Shown here: in pieces, positions 15,726 through 28,085 of the stretch | How the letters are laid out: the number at the start of each line of letters is the position of its first letter | Position numbering within the stretch: position 1 is the stretch's first letter | Assembly: GCF_009498035.1 (NCBI RefSeq) | Contig: NZ_CP034550.1 | Coordinates: 6,882,001-6,946,000, forward strand | DNA: 64,000 nucleotides | Origin: Saccharothrix syringae | GTDB lineage: Bacteria; Actinomycetota; Actinomycetes; Mycobacteriales; Pseudonocardiaceae | Reading direction: 5' to 3' | The notes under the pieces: generated by a model | Databases searched by the model: none | What the model was told of the DNA's origin: nothing | The model's input: only the letters and a program-made list of their open reading frames with translations | Made by a program: the position numbers and the translations under genes

Positions 15726-18086
15726 GTGGATCGACAACGTCCGCAGCGACCGGGTCGGCGGACCGCCGCCGTCCTCGCCGCCGTCGGCGCGCTGCTGGCC
15801 GCAGGTCTGGCCGCCACCCCGGCGGCGACCGCCGCCGAACCGAACCTCATCACCAACCCGGGCTTCGAGGACGGCCTGACCGGGTGGGCCGTCAACAGCG
15901 GGAACCCCACCGACGGCGCGACCCTGTCGCCGACCGGCGACGCCCACTCCGGTACCGGCGCGGTGCTGGTGACCGGCCGGCGGACCACCGGGTCGGGACC
16001 GGCGCAGGACCTGGCCGGGAAGGTGCACGCGGGCAGGACCTACACGATCAGCGCCCGGGTCAAGTACGAGAACCCGGACAGCCCGGCGACCAAGCAGTTC
16101 TTCGTCACCATGCACTACGGCGGCTCGACCTACACCAACCTCGGCACCGGCACGGTGCCGCGCGGCCAGTGGGGGCTGCTCCAGGGCACGTTCACGATCC
16201 CGGCCGGGCAGGACGTCACGACCCCGCGCGTGTTCGTCGAGACGCCGTGGGTCGCGGACCCGGCGGCCGCGCCGGCGACCCACCTGATGGACTTCAAGGT
16301 CGACGACGTGGTCCTGCGGGAGTTCGTCCCGTCGACCACCATCGAGGTCCTGGCCAAGAACCCCGGCGAGGGCAACCCGCTGATCTCCCACAAGTTCGGC
16401 GCCGACGGCAACGCCTTCGTCCACGGCGGCCGGGTGTACGTCTACATGACCAACGACACCCAGGTCTACAACCCCGGCCCCGACGGCACCTCGCCCACCA
16501 ACACCTACGGCGGGATCAACACGATCACCGTGATCTCGTCCGACGACCTGGTCAACTGGACCGACCACGGGGAGATCCCGGTGGCCGGGCCGAACGGCCT
16601 GGCGAAGTACGCGTCGCAGTCGTGGGCGCCCGCGGTCGAGAGCCGCGTGGTCGGCGGGGTGGAGAAGTTCTTCCTCTACTTCGCCAACAACGGCGCGGCC
16701 ACCGGCGTCCTGGTCGGCGACTCGCCGCTGGGCCCCTGGCGCGACGAGCGCGGCAGCCTGCTGATCACCGCGCAGACCCCCGGTGCCTCGGACGGCCGCA
16801 ACTGGCTGTTCGACCCGGGCGTGTTCGTCGACGACGACGGCCAGGGCTACCTGTACTTCGGCGGTGGCGGCAACGACGGCTCCAACTCCGCGGAGAACAC
16901 CAACCACCCGAAGTCGACGCGCGTCATCAAGCTGGGTGACGACATGATCAGCACCGAGGGCGCGGCGCAGACCATCGACGCGCCCCTGGTGTTCGAGGCG
17001 GGCCACGTCTTCAAGCGCGGCGGCAAGTACTACTACTCGTACTCCTCGAACTTCGGCTTCGGCGGGCCGATCGACCCGAACGGCCCGCCGACCGGCGCCA
17101 TCGCCTACCTCATGGCCGACGACCCGATGGGGCCCTGGACGCCCGAGACCTACGCGGGCGTCATCTTCAAGAACCCCGGCGTCTACTTCGGCGCCGGCGG
17201 CAACAACCACCAGTCGGTCTTCGAGTTCAACGGCGACTACTACTTCACCTACCACGCCCAGACGGTGAACCGCCGCATCACCGGCGGCGCGACGCAGGGC
17301 TTCCGCAGCCCCCACATCGCCAAGCTGGAGTTCAACGCCGACGGCACCATCAAGGAGGTCCTGGGCACCTTCGACGGCGTCGAGCAGGTCCGCCGGCTCG
17401 ACCCCTACCGGGAGATCGAGGCGGAGACCATCGCCTGGCAGCAGGGACTGGCCACCAAGCGGCTCACCGCGCCGAACGACGTGCCGGACCTGGCCCTGCA
17501 CGACGTCGACAACGGCGACTGGACGTCGCTGTCGTCGGTGGACTTCGGCACCGGCGCCACCGGCGTGTCGGCACGGGTCAGGCCGCTGGTGGCGGGCGCG
17601 GGCGTCCAGGTGCGCCTGGACGACCGCACCGGCCCGGTGGTGGCCACCATCCCGGTCGACGGGCCCGCCGGGGAGTGGACCGAGGTCGGGACCGACCTCG
17701 ACGGCGTCTCGGGCGTGCACGACGTGTACTTCACCTTCGTCGGGCCGGACGGCCGGGACCTGGTCGAGGTCGACAGCTGGCGGTTCACCGCGCCGTCGCT
17801 GCGGGTCGACGGCGCGGCCGACACCCGGTGCGCCGGCCGGAACGTCAAGCTGACCGTGCGGGTGACCAACGACGACTCGGTGCCCGTCGACTTCGCCGTC
17901 GACACGCCGTACGGCGCGAAGTCGCTGGGCGGGGTCAAGCCGGGCCAGAGCCGGGCCCACCCGTTCACGGTGCACAGCCCGACCCTGCCCGCCGGGGTGG
18001 CGACGGTGACGGCGACCGCGAAGGTGGACGGGCGCGACGTGTCGGTCGGGCTCCAGGTCCCGTACGAGGCGCGCAGCTGTCGCTGA
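15726..18086 (+). CDS. Secreted GH43 arabinosidase/xylosidase with CBM4/9 and CBM6 modules
   Basis: 786 residues from a GTG preceded by AAGGAG. A signal peptide (about 1-37) is followed by a CBM4/9-like jellyroll (about 39-200, NLITNPGFEDGLTGW). The GH43 five-bladed propeller spans about 205-560, with candidate base D227 (GADGNAF), pKa-tuning D363 (WLFDPGVFVDDDG) and acid E424 (FEAGHVFK). A CBM6-like module (about 563-700, REIEAETIAWQQG) and an Ig-like tail with a cysteine pair complete it. The architecture fits arabinoxylan arabinofuranohydrolase or beta-xylosidase-type GH43 enzymes acting outside the cell. Exact subfamily and specificity cannot be fixed by eye. It is controlled by two LacI operators and divergent from the repressor gene. 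Confidence 0.87.
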   Translation: MDRQRPQRPGRRTAAVLAAVGALLAAGLAATPAATAAEPNLITNPGFEDGLTGWAVNSGNPTDGATLSPTGDAHSGTGAVLVTGRRTTGSGPAQDLAGKVHAGRTYTISARVKYENPDSPATKQFFVTMHYGGSTYTNLGTGTVPRGQWGLLQGTFTIPAGQDVTTPRVFVETPWVADPAAAPATHLMDFKVDDVVLREFVPSTTIEVLAKNPGEGNPLISHKFGADGNAFVHGGRVYVYMTNDTQVYNPGPDGTSPTNTYGGINTITVISSDDLVNWTDHGEIPVAGPNGLAKYASQSWAPAVESRVVGGVEKFFLYFANNGAATGVLVGDSPLGPWRDERGSLLITAQTPGASDGRNWLFDPGVFVDDDGQGYLYFGGGGNDGSNSAENTNHPKSTRVIKLGDDMISTEGAAQTIDAPLVFEAGHVFKRGGKYYYSYSSNFGFGGPIDPNGPPTGAIAYLMADDPMGPWTPETYAGVIFKNPGVYFGAGGNNHQSVFEFNGDYYFTYHAQTVNRRITGGATQGFRSPHIAKLEFNADGTIKEVLGTFDGVEQVRRLDPYREIEAETIAWQQGLATKRLTAPNDVPDLALHDVDNGDWTSLSSVDFGTGATGVSARVRPLVAGAGVQVRLDDRTGPVVATIPVDGPAGEWTEVGTDLDGVSGVHDVYFTFVGPDGRDLVEVDSWRFTAPSLRVDGAADTRCAGRNVKLTVRVTNDDSVPVDFAVDTPYGAKSLGGVKPGQSRAHPFTVHSPTLPAGVATVTATAKVDGRDVSVGLQVPYEARSCR

Positions 18087-18094
18087 TCACCGGC

Positions 18095-18128
18095 GGTGGG
18101 GCGGTCCGGGTTCCCGGGCCGCCCCACC
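18095..18128 (+). terminator. Hairpin terminator after GH43 gene
   Basis: The 10-bp stem GGTGGGGCGG (18095-18104) pairs with 18119-18128, and an inner CCGGG/CCCGG stem extends it, starting 9 bp after the stop codon. No T-run, as usual in high-GC actinomycetes. Confidence 0.7.
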
Positions 18129-18145
18129 ACCGTACGGCAACGGTA

Positions 18146-18173
18146 TTGACACTCAACGTGTTATCGCTAACAC
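18146..18173 (+). promoter_or_regulatory. GH127 promoter with embedded LacI operator
   Basis: TTGACA (18146-18151), 6 nt, then GTGTTATCGCTAACAC (18158-18173). It shares the geometry of 15505-15532, and both operators are followed by TG. This is the best operator match in the window. The region 18087-18424 otherwise holds only a terminator and a second operator, with no gene. Confidence 0.7.
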
Positions 18174-18311
18174 TGAGGTAACGCTCCGGTCACCCAGCGA
18201 GCACCACGGCGTGTGAACCACGCCGCGCGGTTCGTTGAAAGGCATTCCACCCGAGCAGCGTTCCACCCCACCACGACCACGCCTGTCCGCCTCGGCCGAC
18301 GGGCCCGTTTG

Positions 18312-18327
18312 TTGTTAACGATAACAA
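18312..18327 (+). promoter_or_regulatory. Second LacI operator upstream of GH127 gene
   Basis: TTGTTAACGATAACAA: perfect 6-bp arms around a 4-bp centre, 154 bp (centre to centre) after the promoter operator and 97 bp before the start codon. Confidence 0.65.
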
Positions 18328-18424
18328 AGCGACCCGCTCCAGGGGCGGTCCGCCCCGGGCGGGAAGTTGGCCACCGCTTGCGGACAGGCTCACCGCAGCC
18401 ACCGCAGCCGATCCCGGGAGCCTC

Positions 18425-20746
18425 ATGTCGTCCTCACCGTTGAGCCGTCGCAGGCTGTTGCAGGCCGCCGGCGTCGCGGCCGTCGCGAGCACCGCACCCA
18501 CCCTGTTCCAGGGCACCGCCGGGGCGGCGGCGGTCCCGCCCGCCCGCGCCGACGTCGGCGTCTCGGCCTACGCGTTCGACCTCTCCGAGGTCCGGCTGAC
18601 CTCGGGCCGGTGGCTGGACAACCAGAACCGGACGCTGTCCTACCTGCGGTTCGTCGACGTCGACCGGTTGCTCTACAACTTCCGCGCCAACCACCGGCTG
18701 TCGACCAACGGCGCGGCGGCCCTGGGCGGCTGGGAGGCGCCGAACTTCCCGTTCCGCACGCACAGCCAGGGCCACTTCCTCACCGCCTGGGCGCAGGCGT
18801 GGGCCGTGCTGGGCGACACCACCTGCCGCGACAAGGCCAACTACATGGTCGCCGAGCTGGCCAAGTGCCAGGCCAACAACGGCGCGGCCGGCTTCAACAC
18901 CGGCTACCTGTCCGGCTTCCCCGAATCGGACCTCGACGCGCTGGAGGCGGGCTCGCCCAAGGCGGTGTCGTACTACTCGATGCACAAGACCCTGGCCGGC
19001 CTGCTGGACGTGTGGCGCCACCTCGGCAGCACGCAGGCCCGGGACGTCCTGCTGCGGTTCGCGGGCTGGGTGGACTGGCGCACCGCGCGGTTGTCCTACA
19101 GCCAGATGCAGCGCGTGCTGGGCACGGAGTTCGGTGGCATGAACGCCGTGCTGACCGACCTGTACCAGCAGACCGGGGACTCCCGGTGGCTGGCGACGGC
19201 GCAGCGGTTCGACCACGCCGCCGTGTTCGACCCGCTGGCGGCCAACCAGGACCGCCTCAACGGGCTGCACGCCAACACGCAGGTGCCCAAGTGGGTCGGC
19301 GCGGCGCGCGAGTACAAGGCCACCGGCACGACCCGGTACCGCGACATCGCCACCAACGCGTGGAACATCACCGTGGCCGCGCACACCTACGTGATCGGCG
19401 GCAACAGCCAGGCCGAGCACTTCCGCGCGCCCAACGCCATCGCCGCCTACCTCAACACCGACACGGCCGAGGCGTGCAACACCTACAACATGCTCAAGCT
19501 GACCCGCGAGCTGTGGCTGCTCGACCCGAACAACGCGGCCTACTTCGACTACTACGAGCGGGCCCTGCTCAACCACCTGATCGGCCAGCAGAACACCGCC
19601 GACGGCCACGGCCACATCTGCTACTTCACCGGCCTGAACCCCGGCCACCGGCGCGGCAACACCGGACCGGCCTGGGGCGGCGGCAACTGGAGCACCGACT
19701 ACACCACCTTCTGGTGCTGCCAGGGCACGGCGCTGGAGACCAACACCAAGCTGGCCGACTCGATCTACTTCTACAACGGCACCACGCTCACGGTGAACCT
19801 CTACGCGCCGTCGGTGCTGAACTGGTCGGCGCGGGGCATCACGGTCACCCAGAGCACCACCTACCCGGCGAGCGACACCACCACGTTCACGATCAGCGGC
19901 ACCGCGAGCGGGTCGTGGACGATGCGCTTCCGCATCCCGGCCTGGACCAGCGGGGCCACCGTCAGCGTCAACGGCGTGGCCCAGGGCGTCACCGCCACGC
20001 CCGGCAGCTACGCCTCGCTCACCCGCTCCTGGGCGCCCGGCGACACCGTCACCCTGCGCCTGCCCATGCGGGTGATCACGGTGCCCGCCAACGACAACCG
20101 CAACGTCGTCGCGGTCACCTACGGCCCGGCCGTGCTGGCCGGCAACTACGGCAACACCGCGCTGTCCGCGCTGCCGTCGCTCGACGTCTCGTCGATCACC
20201 CGCACCAGCACCACGGCGCTCGCGTTCACCGCGAGGGCCAACGGCACGACGGTCAACCTCGGCCCGTTCCACGACGCCCACGGCTTCAACTACACCGTCT
20301 ACTGGAGCACCGGCGGCAGCGGGGGCGGCAGCTACCGCCTGGTCAACGCGGCCAGCGGCCTGGTGCTGGGCATCCGGGACATGTCGACCGCCGACGGCGG
20401 CCTGGCGCTGCAGTGGGGTGACACGGGCACCGCCGACCACAACTGGGAGATGATCCCCGACGGCGGCAACGTGCGCTTCCGCAACGTCCACAGCGGCAAG
20501 GTGCTGGGCGTGGAGAACATGTCCACCGCCGACAACGCCCGGGTGCTCCAGTGGGGCGACACCGGCACCGCCGACCACAAGTGGACGCTGGTCGACAACG
20601 GCGACGGCACGCACAAGATCCGCAACGTCAACAGCGGCAAGCTGCTGGCCATCCTCAACGGCTCCACCGCGCAGGGCGCGCAGGTGGTCCAGGACTCCGA
20701 CAACGGCTCGGCGGACAACCGCTGGCGGCTGGTCCGCAACGCCTGA
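18425..20746 (+). CDS. Secreted GH127 beta-L-arabinofuranosidase with C-terminal ricin-type lectin repeats
   Basis: 773 residues, ATG after GGGAG. The N-terminus (SRRRLLQAAGVAAVAS) is a twin-arginine signal, fitting a metal-containing enzyme exported folded. The catalytic domain (about 45-630) is an (alpha/alpha)6 barrel plus beta-sandwiches. TAEACNTYNML supplies E349 and C351, and FWCCQGT supplies C431 and C432. These match the Zn-binding Glu/Cys3 set of Bifidobacterium HypBA1, where the first Cys of the CC pair is the nucleophile. After a Gly/Ser linker, three RICIN-like repeats (about 640-773, each with LQWGD or QDSDN and NW/KW) form a lectin module. It releases terminal beta-L-arabinofuranose, as found in hydroxyproline-rich glycoproteins and some pectic side chains. 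Two LacI operators precede it. Confidence 0.9.
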   Translation: MSSSPLSRRRLLQAAGVAAVASTAPTLFQGTAGAAAVPPARADVGVSAYAFDLSEVRLTSGRWLDNQNRTLSYLRFVDVDRLLYNFRANHRLSTNGAAALGGWEAPNFPFRTHSQGHFLTAWAQAWAVLGDTTCRDKANYMVAELAKCQANNGAAGFNTGYLSGFPESDLDALEAGSPKAVSYYSMHKTLAGLLDVWRHLGSTQARDVLLRFAGWVDWRTARLSYSQMQRVLGTEFGGMNAVLTDLYQQTGDSRWLATAQRFDHAAVFDPLAANQDRLNGLHANTQVPKWVGAAREYKATGTTRYRDIATNAWNITVAAHTYVIGGNSQAEHFRAPNAIAAYLNTDTAEACNTYNMLKLTRELWLLDPNNAAYFDYYERALLNHLIGQQNTADGHGHICYFTGLNPGHRRGNTGPAWGGGNWSTDYTTFWCCQGTALETNTKLADSIYFYNGTTLTVNLYAPSVLNWSARGITVTQSTTYPASDTTTFTISGTASGSWTMRFRIPAWTSGATVSVNGVAQGVTATPGSYASLTRSWAPGDTVTLRLPMRVITVPANDNRNVVAVTYGPAVLAGNYGNTALSALPSLDVSSITRTSTTALAFTARANGTTVNLGPFHDAHGFNYTVYWSTGGSGGGSYRLVNAASGLVLGIRDMSTADGGLALQWGDTGTADHNWEMIPDGGNVRFRNVHSGKVLGVENMSTADNARVLQWGDTGTADHKWTLVDNGDGTHKIRNVNSGKLLAILNGSTAQGAQVVQDSDNGSADNRWRLVRNA

Positions 20747-20764
20747 TCCCCGGAGGTCGGCACG

Positions 20765-20797
20765 GCGCCCGGTGCGGATTCGCTCCGCACCGGGCGC
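20765..20797. terminator. Bidirectional hairpin between convergent genes
   Basis: 14-bp perfect stem GCGCCCGGTGCGGA (20765-20778) pairing with 20784-20797 across a 5-nt loop. It serves the GH127 gene (ends 20746) and the opposing CE3-type gene (ends 20806). Confidence 0.85.
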
Positions 20798-20805
20798 TTC
20801 GCGCA

Positions 20806-24426
<3,621 letters not shown>

Positions 24427-26805
24427 TCAGTCGCGCACGCCCCACTGCTGGTTGGTGCCGCCGTGGCAGGACCAGAGCTGGATCGGGGTGCCGTTCGCGG
24501 TCCCGTTGGCCGCGGCGTCCAGGCACAGCCCGGACTGCACGCCGGTGATGGTGCCGTTGGCGTTGAGGTTCCACTGCTGGTTCGGCTGGCCGTTGCAGTC
24601 CCAGGTGATCGCCGCGGTGCCGTTGGCGGTCCCCTGGCCGCTGGCGTCCAGGCACTTGGTCCCGTTCAGCACCAACTGCTTGGTGGAGCTGTAGGTCCAC
24701 CGCTGGTTGGTGCCGCCGTTGCAGTCCCAGAGGCGCGCCTGGGCGCCGTTGGCGCCCCCGCTCGCGATCTCGGCGCAGCGGCCCGACTGGGCACCCACCA
24801 GCATCGCGTTGCGCGGGCCGCCGCTGCCGCCCGAGGGCCCGGCGTTGGCGATCACGGCCTGCGCGCCCGCCGGCCAGTTGCCCCCGGTGACCGTGACGTT
24901 GCCCGACACCACGTTGCCGCGGTCGCCGTTGGTGATGTTCGTGCTGCCGTTGGTGGACCAGTTGCCGGTCAGCGTCCAGTCGCCCATGTTCTCGCCGCCC
25001 CAGTAGTTGGCGGTGGCCCACGTGCCGGTGGCGGAGAAGACGTTGTTGGTGGCCGTGTAGAACCGCGAGCCCTCGTCGAAGTAGAGGCCGTAGTAGCCGT
25101 TGGTCCGCAGGCAGTGGTTGCCGCTGATCACCGCGTTCGGGTTCCAGGCCAGGGTGTAGATGCAGCCGCCGTCGTTCATCTGCTGCATGACGTCGTGGAC
25201 GTAGTTGTCGGTGAGCCGGTTGTTGGTCGCGGTGGTGGGGGTGGTGTACCGCGGTTGGTAGTTGTAGAGGCCGCGGTTGGCGTAGTGGTTGCTGCCGCCG
25301 GCGTCGTTGGCGCCCCAGCCGTAGCCGATCGACATGCCGGAGTACGGCATGTTGTAGACCTCGTTGTGGGACACGGTGGCGTTGGTGACGTAGGTGTTCA
25401 GGACCGAGACGTTGCCGCGGTAGTCGATGCCGAGGTCGTGGATGCGGTTGTGGCTGATGGTGATGTCCCGGTTGACCATCCGCCGGTCGCCCGGGTGGTG
25501 GGCGTCGGCGCGCACGCCGCCGACCACGATGCCGCCGGCCGAGCCGCGGGCGATCTCGGAGCGGGTGACGGTGACGTTCGAGGCGCCCAGGCCGACCCCG
25601 CTGGCGTGGGCGTTGGCGTCGTTGCCGATGCCGATGGCCGTCTGGCCCAGGTTGACGAACCGGGAGTCGCTGAACGCGATGGTGTCGGCGGCGGAGACCT
25701 GCACCGCGGCGGGCATCTGGGACCAGTGCGGTCGGGCCGCCTCGAACTGGGCGCAGCCGTTCTGGCAGGAGGTCATCCGGTCGGCGGGCCAGTTCCAGGT
25801 GCCCGCGAGGTAGGCGCCGGTCTGCTGGTCGGCGTACCCCTGGTCGCCGCTGGGGCCCAGCCAGGTCGTACCGGTGAACGTGATGCCGCTGAACGAGATG
25901 TGGTGCGCCGGCGCGTCGTAGGTGCCGCCGACGTCCACCAGCGACTGGAGCACCGGCAGCTCCACCCCGGCGGTGCGCACGTCCTGCCCGGCCGGCGGGA
26001 TGTAGGACAGCGCGCCCGTGCCCGGGTCGAGGTGCCACTCCCCCGGCGAGTCCAGGAACTCGTAGGCGTTGGCCAGGTAGAGCGGGCCCGCCCGGTGCGG
26101 GGCGGCGAGCGTGTCGTACCCGAAGGTGTTGTTGCTCCACGCGGGCTGCCGCATGGTGAGGAAGTTGCCGCTGATGCCCTGCACCGGGGAGTACCGGTCG
26201 GTGAAGGAGTTGACGCTCTCCACCTCGACCCGGCCCGGGGCGGCCAGGTTGTTCAGGTAGCCCAGCGCGGAGCTGGTGAACCTCATGCCCGTGGCGGTGA
26301 AGGTGAAGTCGGCCCGGTTCACCTGCGTGCGCGCCCGCGTCGCGATCGCGCCGTCGACGTAGAGCTGCCGGGTGTCGGTCCCGGCGCCGACGTTCGCCCG
26401 CCAGACGTTCCGGCCCGCGTCGACGAGCGACCAGCCGGTGACGGCGCGGGCGCCGCTGATCACGGGGCGCGCGGACGGGGCGGCCTGCCACACCACGCGG
26501 TAGCCGTTGTTGCCGGAGTCCGCCGCGGTCAGCCGCAACGGTTCGGCGAGCCGGTACACCCCGTCGGCCAGCTGCACGACGAGGTCACCGGACATCGCGC
26601 CGTTGCGCGACCGCACCGCGGCCTGGGCGGCGGGCAACGCGCACGGCTGGGTGGCGGAGCAGGCGGTGCCGGTGCCGGAGGGCGAGGCGTAGAGGGTCGT
26701 GGTGGCCGCGTGCGCGGCGGGGGCGAGGGGCACTGGCACCGCCGCGGCGGTCAGCACCGCGACGGCGGCCGCCAGCGTTCTGCGCGGCGCGGAGGACGAG
26801 GACAA
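24427..26805 (-). CDS. Secreted right-handed parallel beta-helix protein with CBM13, probable glycoside hydrolase
   Basis: 792 residues from the TTG at 26805, which follows AGGAGG by 5 nt. Signal peptide about 1-33. Residues about 35-645 are a parallel beta-helix rich in Asn ladders (NVTVTRSEIARGS, ITISHNRIHDLGI, ATVSHNEVYNMPYSGMSIG). It also has an early QLYVDGAIATRART motif typical of the beta-helix proteins allied to GH141, with GH120 as an alternative. Candidate acidic residues lie in FDEGSR and NDGGCIY. Residues about 655-792 are a CBM13 trefoil. The glycan bond cut is unknown. It is the first of three lectin-tagged enzyme genes on this strand. Confidence 0.72.
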   Translation of the reverse strand: MSSSSAPRRTLAAAVAVLTAAAVPVPLAPAAHAATTTLYASPSGTGTACSATQPCALPAAQAAVRSRNGAMSGDLVVQLADGVYRLAEPLRLTAADSGNNGYRVVWQAAPSARPVISGARAVTGWSLVDAGRNVWRANVGAGTDTRQLYVDGAIATRARTQVNRADFTFTATGMRFTSSALGYLNNLAAPGRVEVESVNSFTDRYSPVQGISGNFLTMRQPAWSNNTFGYDTLAAPHRAGPLYLANAYEFLDSPGEWHLDPGTGALSYIPPAGQDVRTAGVELPVLQSLVDVGGTYDAPAHHISFSGITFTGTTWLGPSGDQGYADQQTGAYLAGTWNWPADRMTSCQNGCAQFEAARPHWSQMPAAVQVSAADTIAFSDSRFVNLGQTAIGIGNDANAHASGVGLGASNVTVTRSEIARGSAGGIVVGGVRADAHHPGDRRMVNRDITISHNRIHDLGIDYRGNVSVLNTYVTNATVSHNEVYNMPYSGMSIGYGWGANDAGGSNHYANRGLYNYQPRYTTPTTATNNRLTDNYVHDVMQQMNDGGCIYTLAWNPNAVISGNHCLRTNGYYGLYFDEGSRFYTATNNVFSATGTWATANYWGGENMGDWTLTGNWSTNGSTNITNGDRGNVVSGNVTVTGGNWPAGAQAVIANAGPSGGSGGPRNAMLVGAQSGRCAEIASGGANGAQARLWDCNGGTNQRWTYSSTKQLVLNGTKCLDASGQGTANGTAAITWDCNGQPNQQWNLNANGTITGVQSGLCLDAAANGTANGTPIQLWSCHGGTNQQWGVRD

Positions 26806-26911
26806 GGGGACCTCCTGGTGTGGGTGTGCGGTGCGGCGGCGGGGGTGGGGTGCTCGGGCGTGCGGTGGGGCGCGCTCGGGCGTGCCCGAGGCGGTCGCCA
26901 CGACGTGGCGG

Positions 26912-28084
26912 TCAGGACGGCAGCGGGTCCGGGCGGTCGGGGTCGCCGACCGGCGGCAGGCGCTGCCCGGCGCGTTCGGGCCGGACGTGCGGTCCGCCGG
27001 GCACCGGGGCCGCGGGCCGGTGGGGCGCGGGAATCGCCCCCTCGTCGACGCGGATGCCCAGCCCCGGGCCGTCGCCCAGGACGAACGCACCGCCCTCGAC
27101 GTGGTGCCCGACCGAGACCCCCACCGGCGGGTGCAGGTCCTGCAACTCGCTGACCAGGTGGTTCGGCACCGACGTCGCGGCGTGCAGCAGCCCGACCGGG
27201 GTCGTGCCGACCGGGCTCACGGGCAGGTCGTGGGCGTGCGCGAGGGCCGCGACGCGCAGGAAGTGGGTGACGCCCCACCCCGCCGACGCCTGCACGACGT
27301 CGACCGCGCCCGCCGCGAGCAGCGGGCGGTACTGCTCCAGCCCGGTCAGGTTCTCCCCGCTGGCGACCGACGCCCGCACGCCGCGGCCGACCACCGCGTG
27401 CCCCTCCGCGTCCCACCTCCGGACGGGCTCCTCGACCCAGGTCAGGTCGAGCACCCGTTCCAGCTCGGCGACGTGGCGCACGGCCTGCTTGCGGTTGAGG
27501 GCCTCGTTGACGTCGAGCATCAGGCCGGGGCGCGCCCCGCGGCCCGCGGCGGTGAGCACGTCGCGCACCAGGACGAGGCGGTCCCGGTCGCGGCCGACGT
27601 CGAGGCCCCCCTTGAGCTTCGCCGACCGCACGCCGCGGTCGGCGTAGGTCTCGTGCACCGCCACCAGCTCGTCGTCGCCCAACGCGATGTCCAACCCGGA
27701 GGCGTAGGCGGGCACCCGGCGGTCGCGCCCGCCGAGCAGCCGCCATAGCGGTTCGCCGGCGACCTGCGCCTTGATGTCCCACAGCGCGGTGTCCAGGGCG
27801 CCGATGGTGCCGAACACCGCGCCCGCGTGGCCGGCCTTGAACGTCCGGCGCAGCATCCGGTCGTAGAGGGCGGTGACGGCGCGCGGGTCCTCGCCCTCGA
27901 CGGCGGTGAAGACCTCCTCGACCCCCACGTGCGACCCGATCCCCACGCCGGTGACGCCCACGTCGGTCTCCACGAGCAGGAGCGGCACCCGGACGACGCC
28001 GTCGGCGAAGACGCCGTTGGCGTCGCCGACCGGCCGCCCCCAGTCCTGGACGGTGGTCAGGGCCCGGTAACCGGTGATGCGCAT
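26912..28084 (-). CDS. Enolase-superfamily (mandelate racemase/muconate lactonizing) sugar-acid dehydratase-like protein
   Basis: 390 residues, cytoplasmic. Capping domain about 1-120, TIM barrel about 125-350. The Mg ligands of the family are present: D191 (LMLDVNEA), E218 (WVEEP) and E244 (ASGENL). The second-strand base motif is K156-L-K158. The D...H dyad expected on later strands is not evident: VVQASAGWG replaces the usual acidic strand and SPVGTTP replaces the strand with His. It may be a sugar-acid dehydratase using only the KxK side, or a changed activity. It follows the permease gene by one base, so it belongs to the transporter operon and probably processes the imported sugar or its acid. 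Confidence 0.75.
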   Translation of the reverse strand: MRITGYRALTTVQDWGRPVGDANGVFADGVVRVPLLLVETDVGVTGVGIGSHVGVEEVFTAVEGEDPRAVTALYDRMLRRTFKAGHAGAVFGTIGALDTALWDIKAQVAGEPLWRLLGGRDRRVPAYASGLDIALGDDELVAVHETYADRGVRSAKLKGGLDVGRDRDRLVLVRDVLTAAGRGARPGLMLDVNEALNRKQAVRHVAELERVLDLTWVEEPVRRWDAEGHAVVGRGVRASVASGENLTGLEQYRPLLAAGAVDVVQASAGWGVTHFLRVAALAHAHDLPVSPVGTTPVGLLHAATSVPNHLVSELQDLHPPVGVSVGHHVEGGAFVLGDGPGLGIRVDEGAIPAPHRPAAPVPGGPHVRPERAGQRLPPVGDPDRPDPLPS

Positions 28085-28085
28085 G

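Noticed and set aside
20335..20746. Regular repeats in the lectin regions as mobile or tandem DNA repeats
   Set aside because: They correspond to the three subdomains of ricin-type trefoil lectins and differ at DNA level. Only the 222-bp exact pair at 32228 and 43578 is reported as a DNA repeat.
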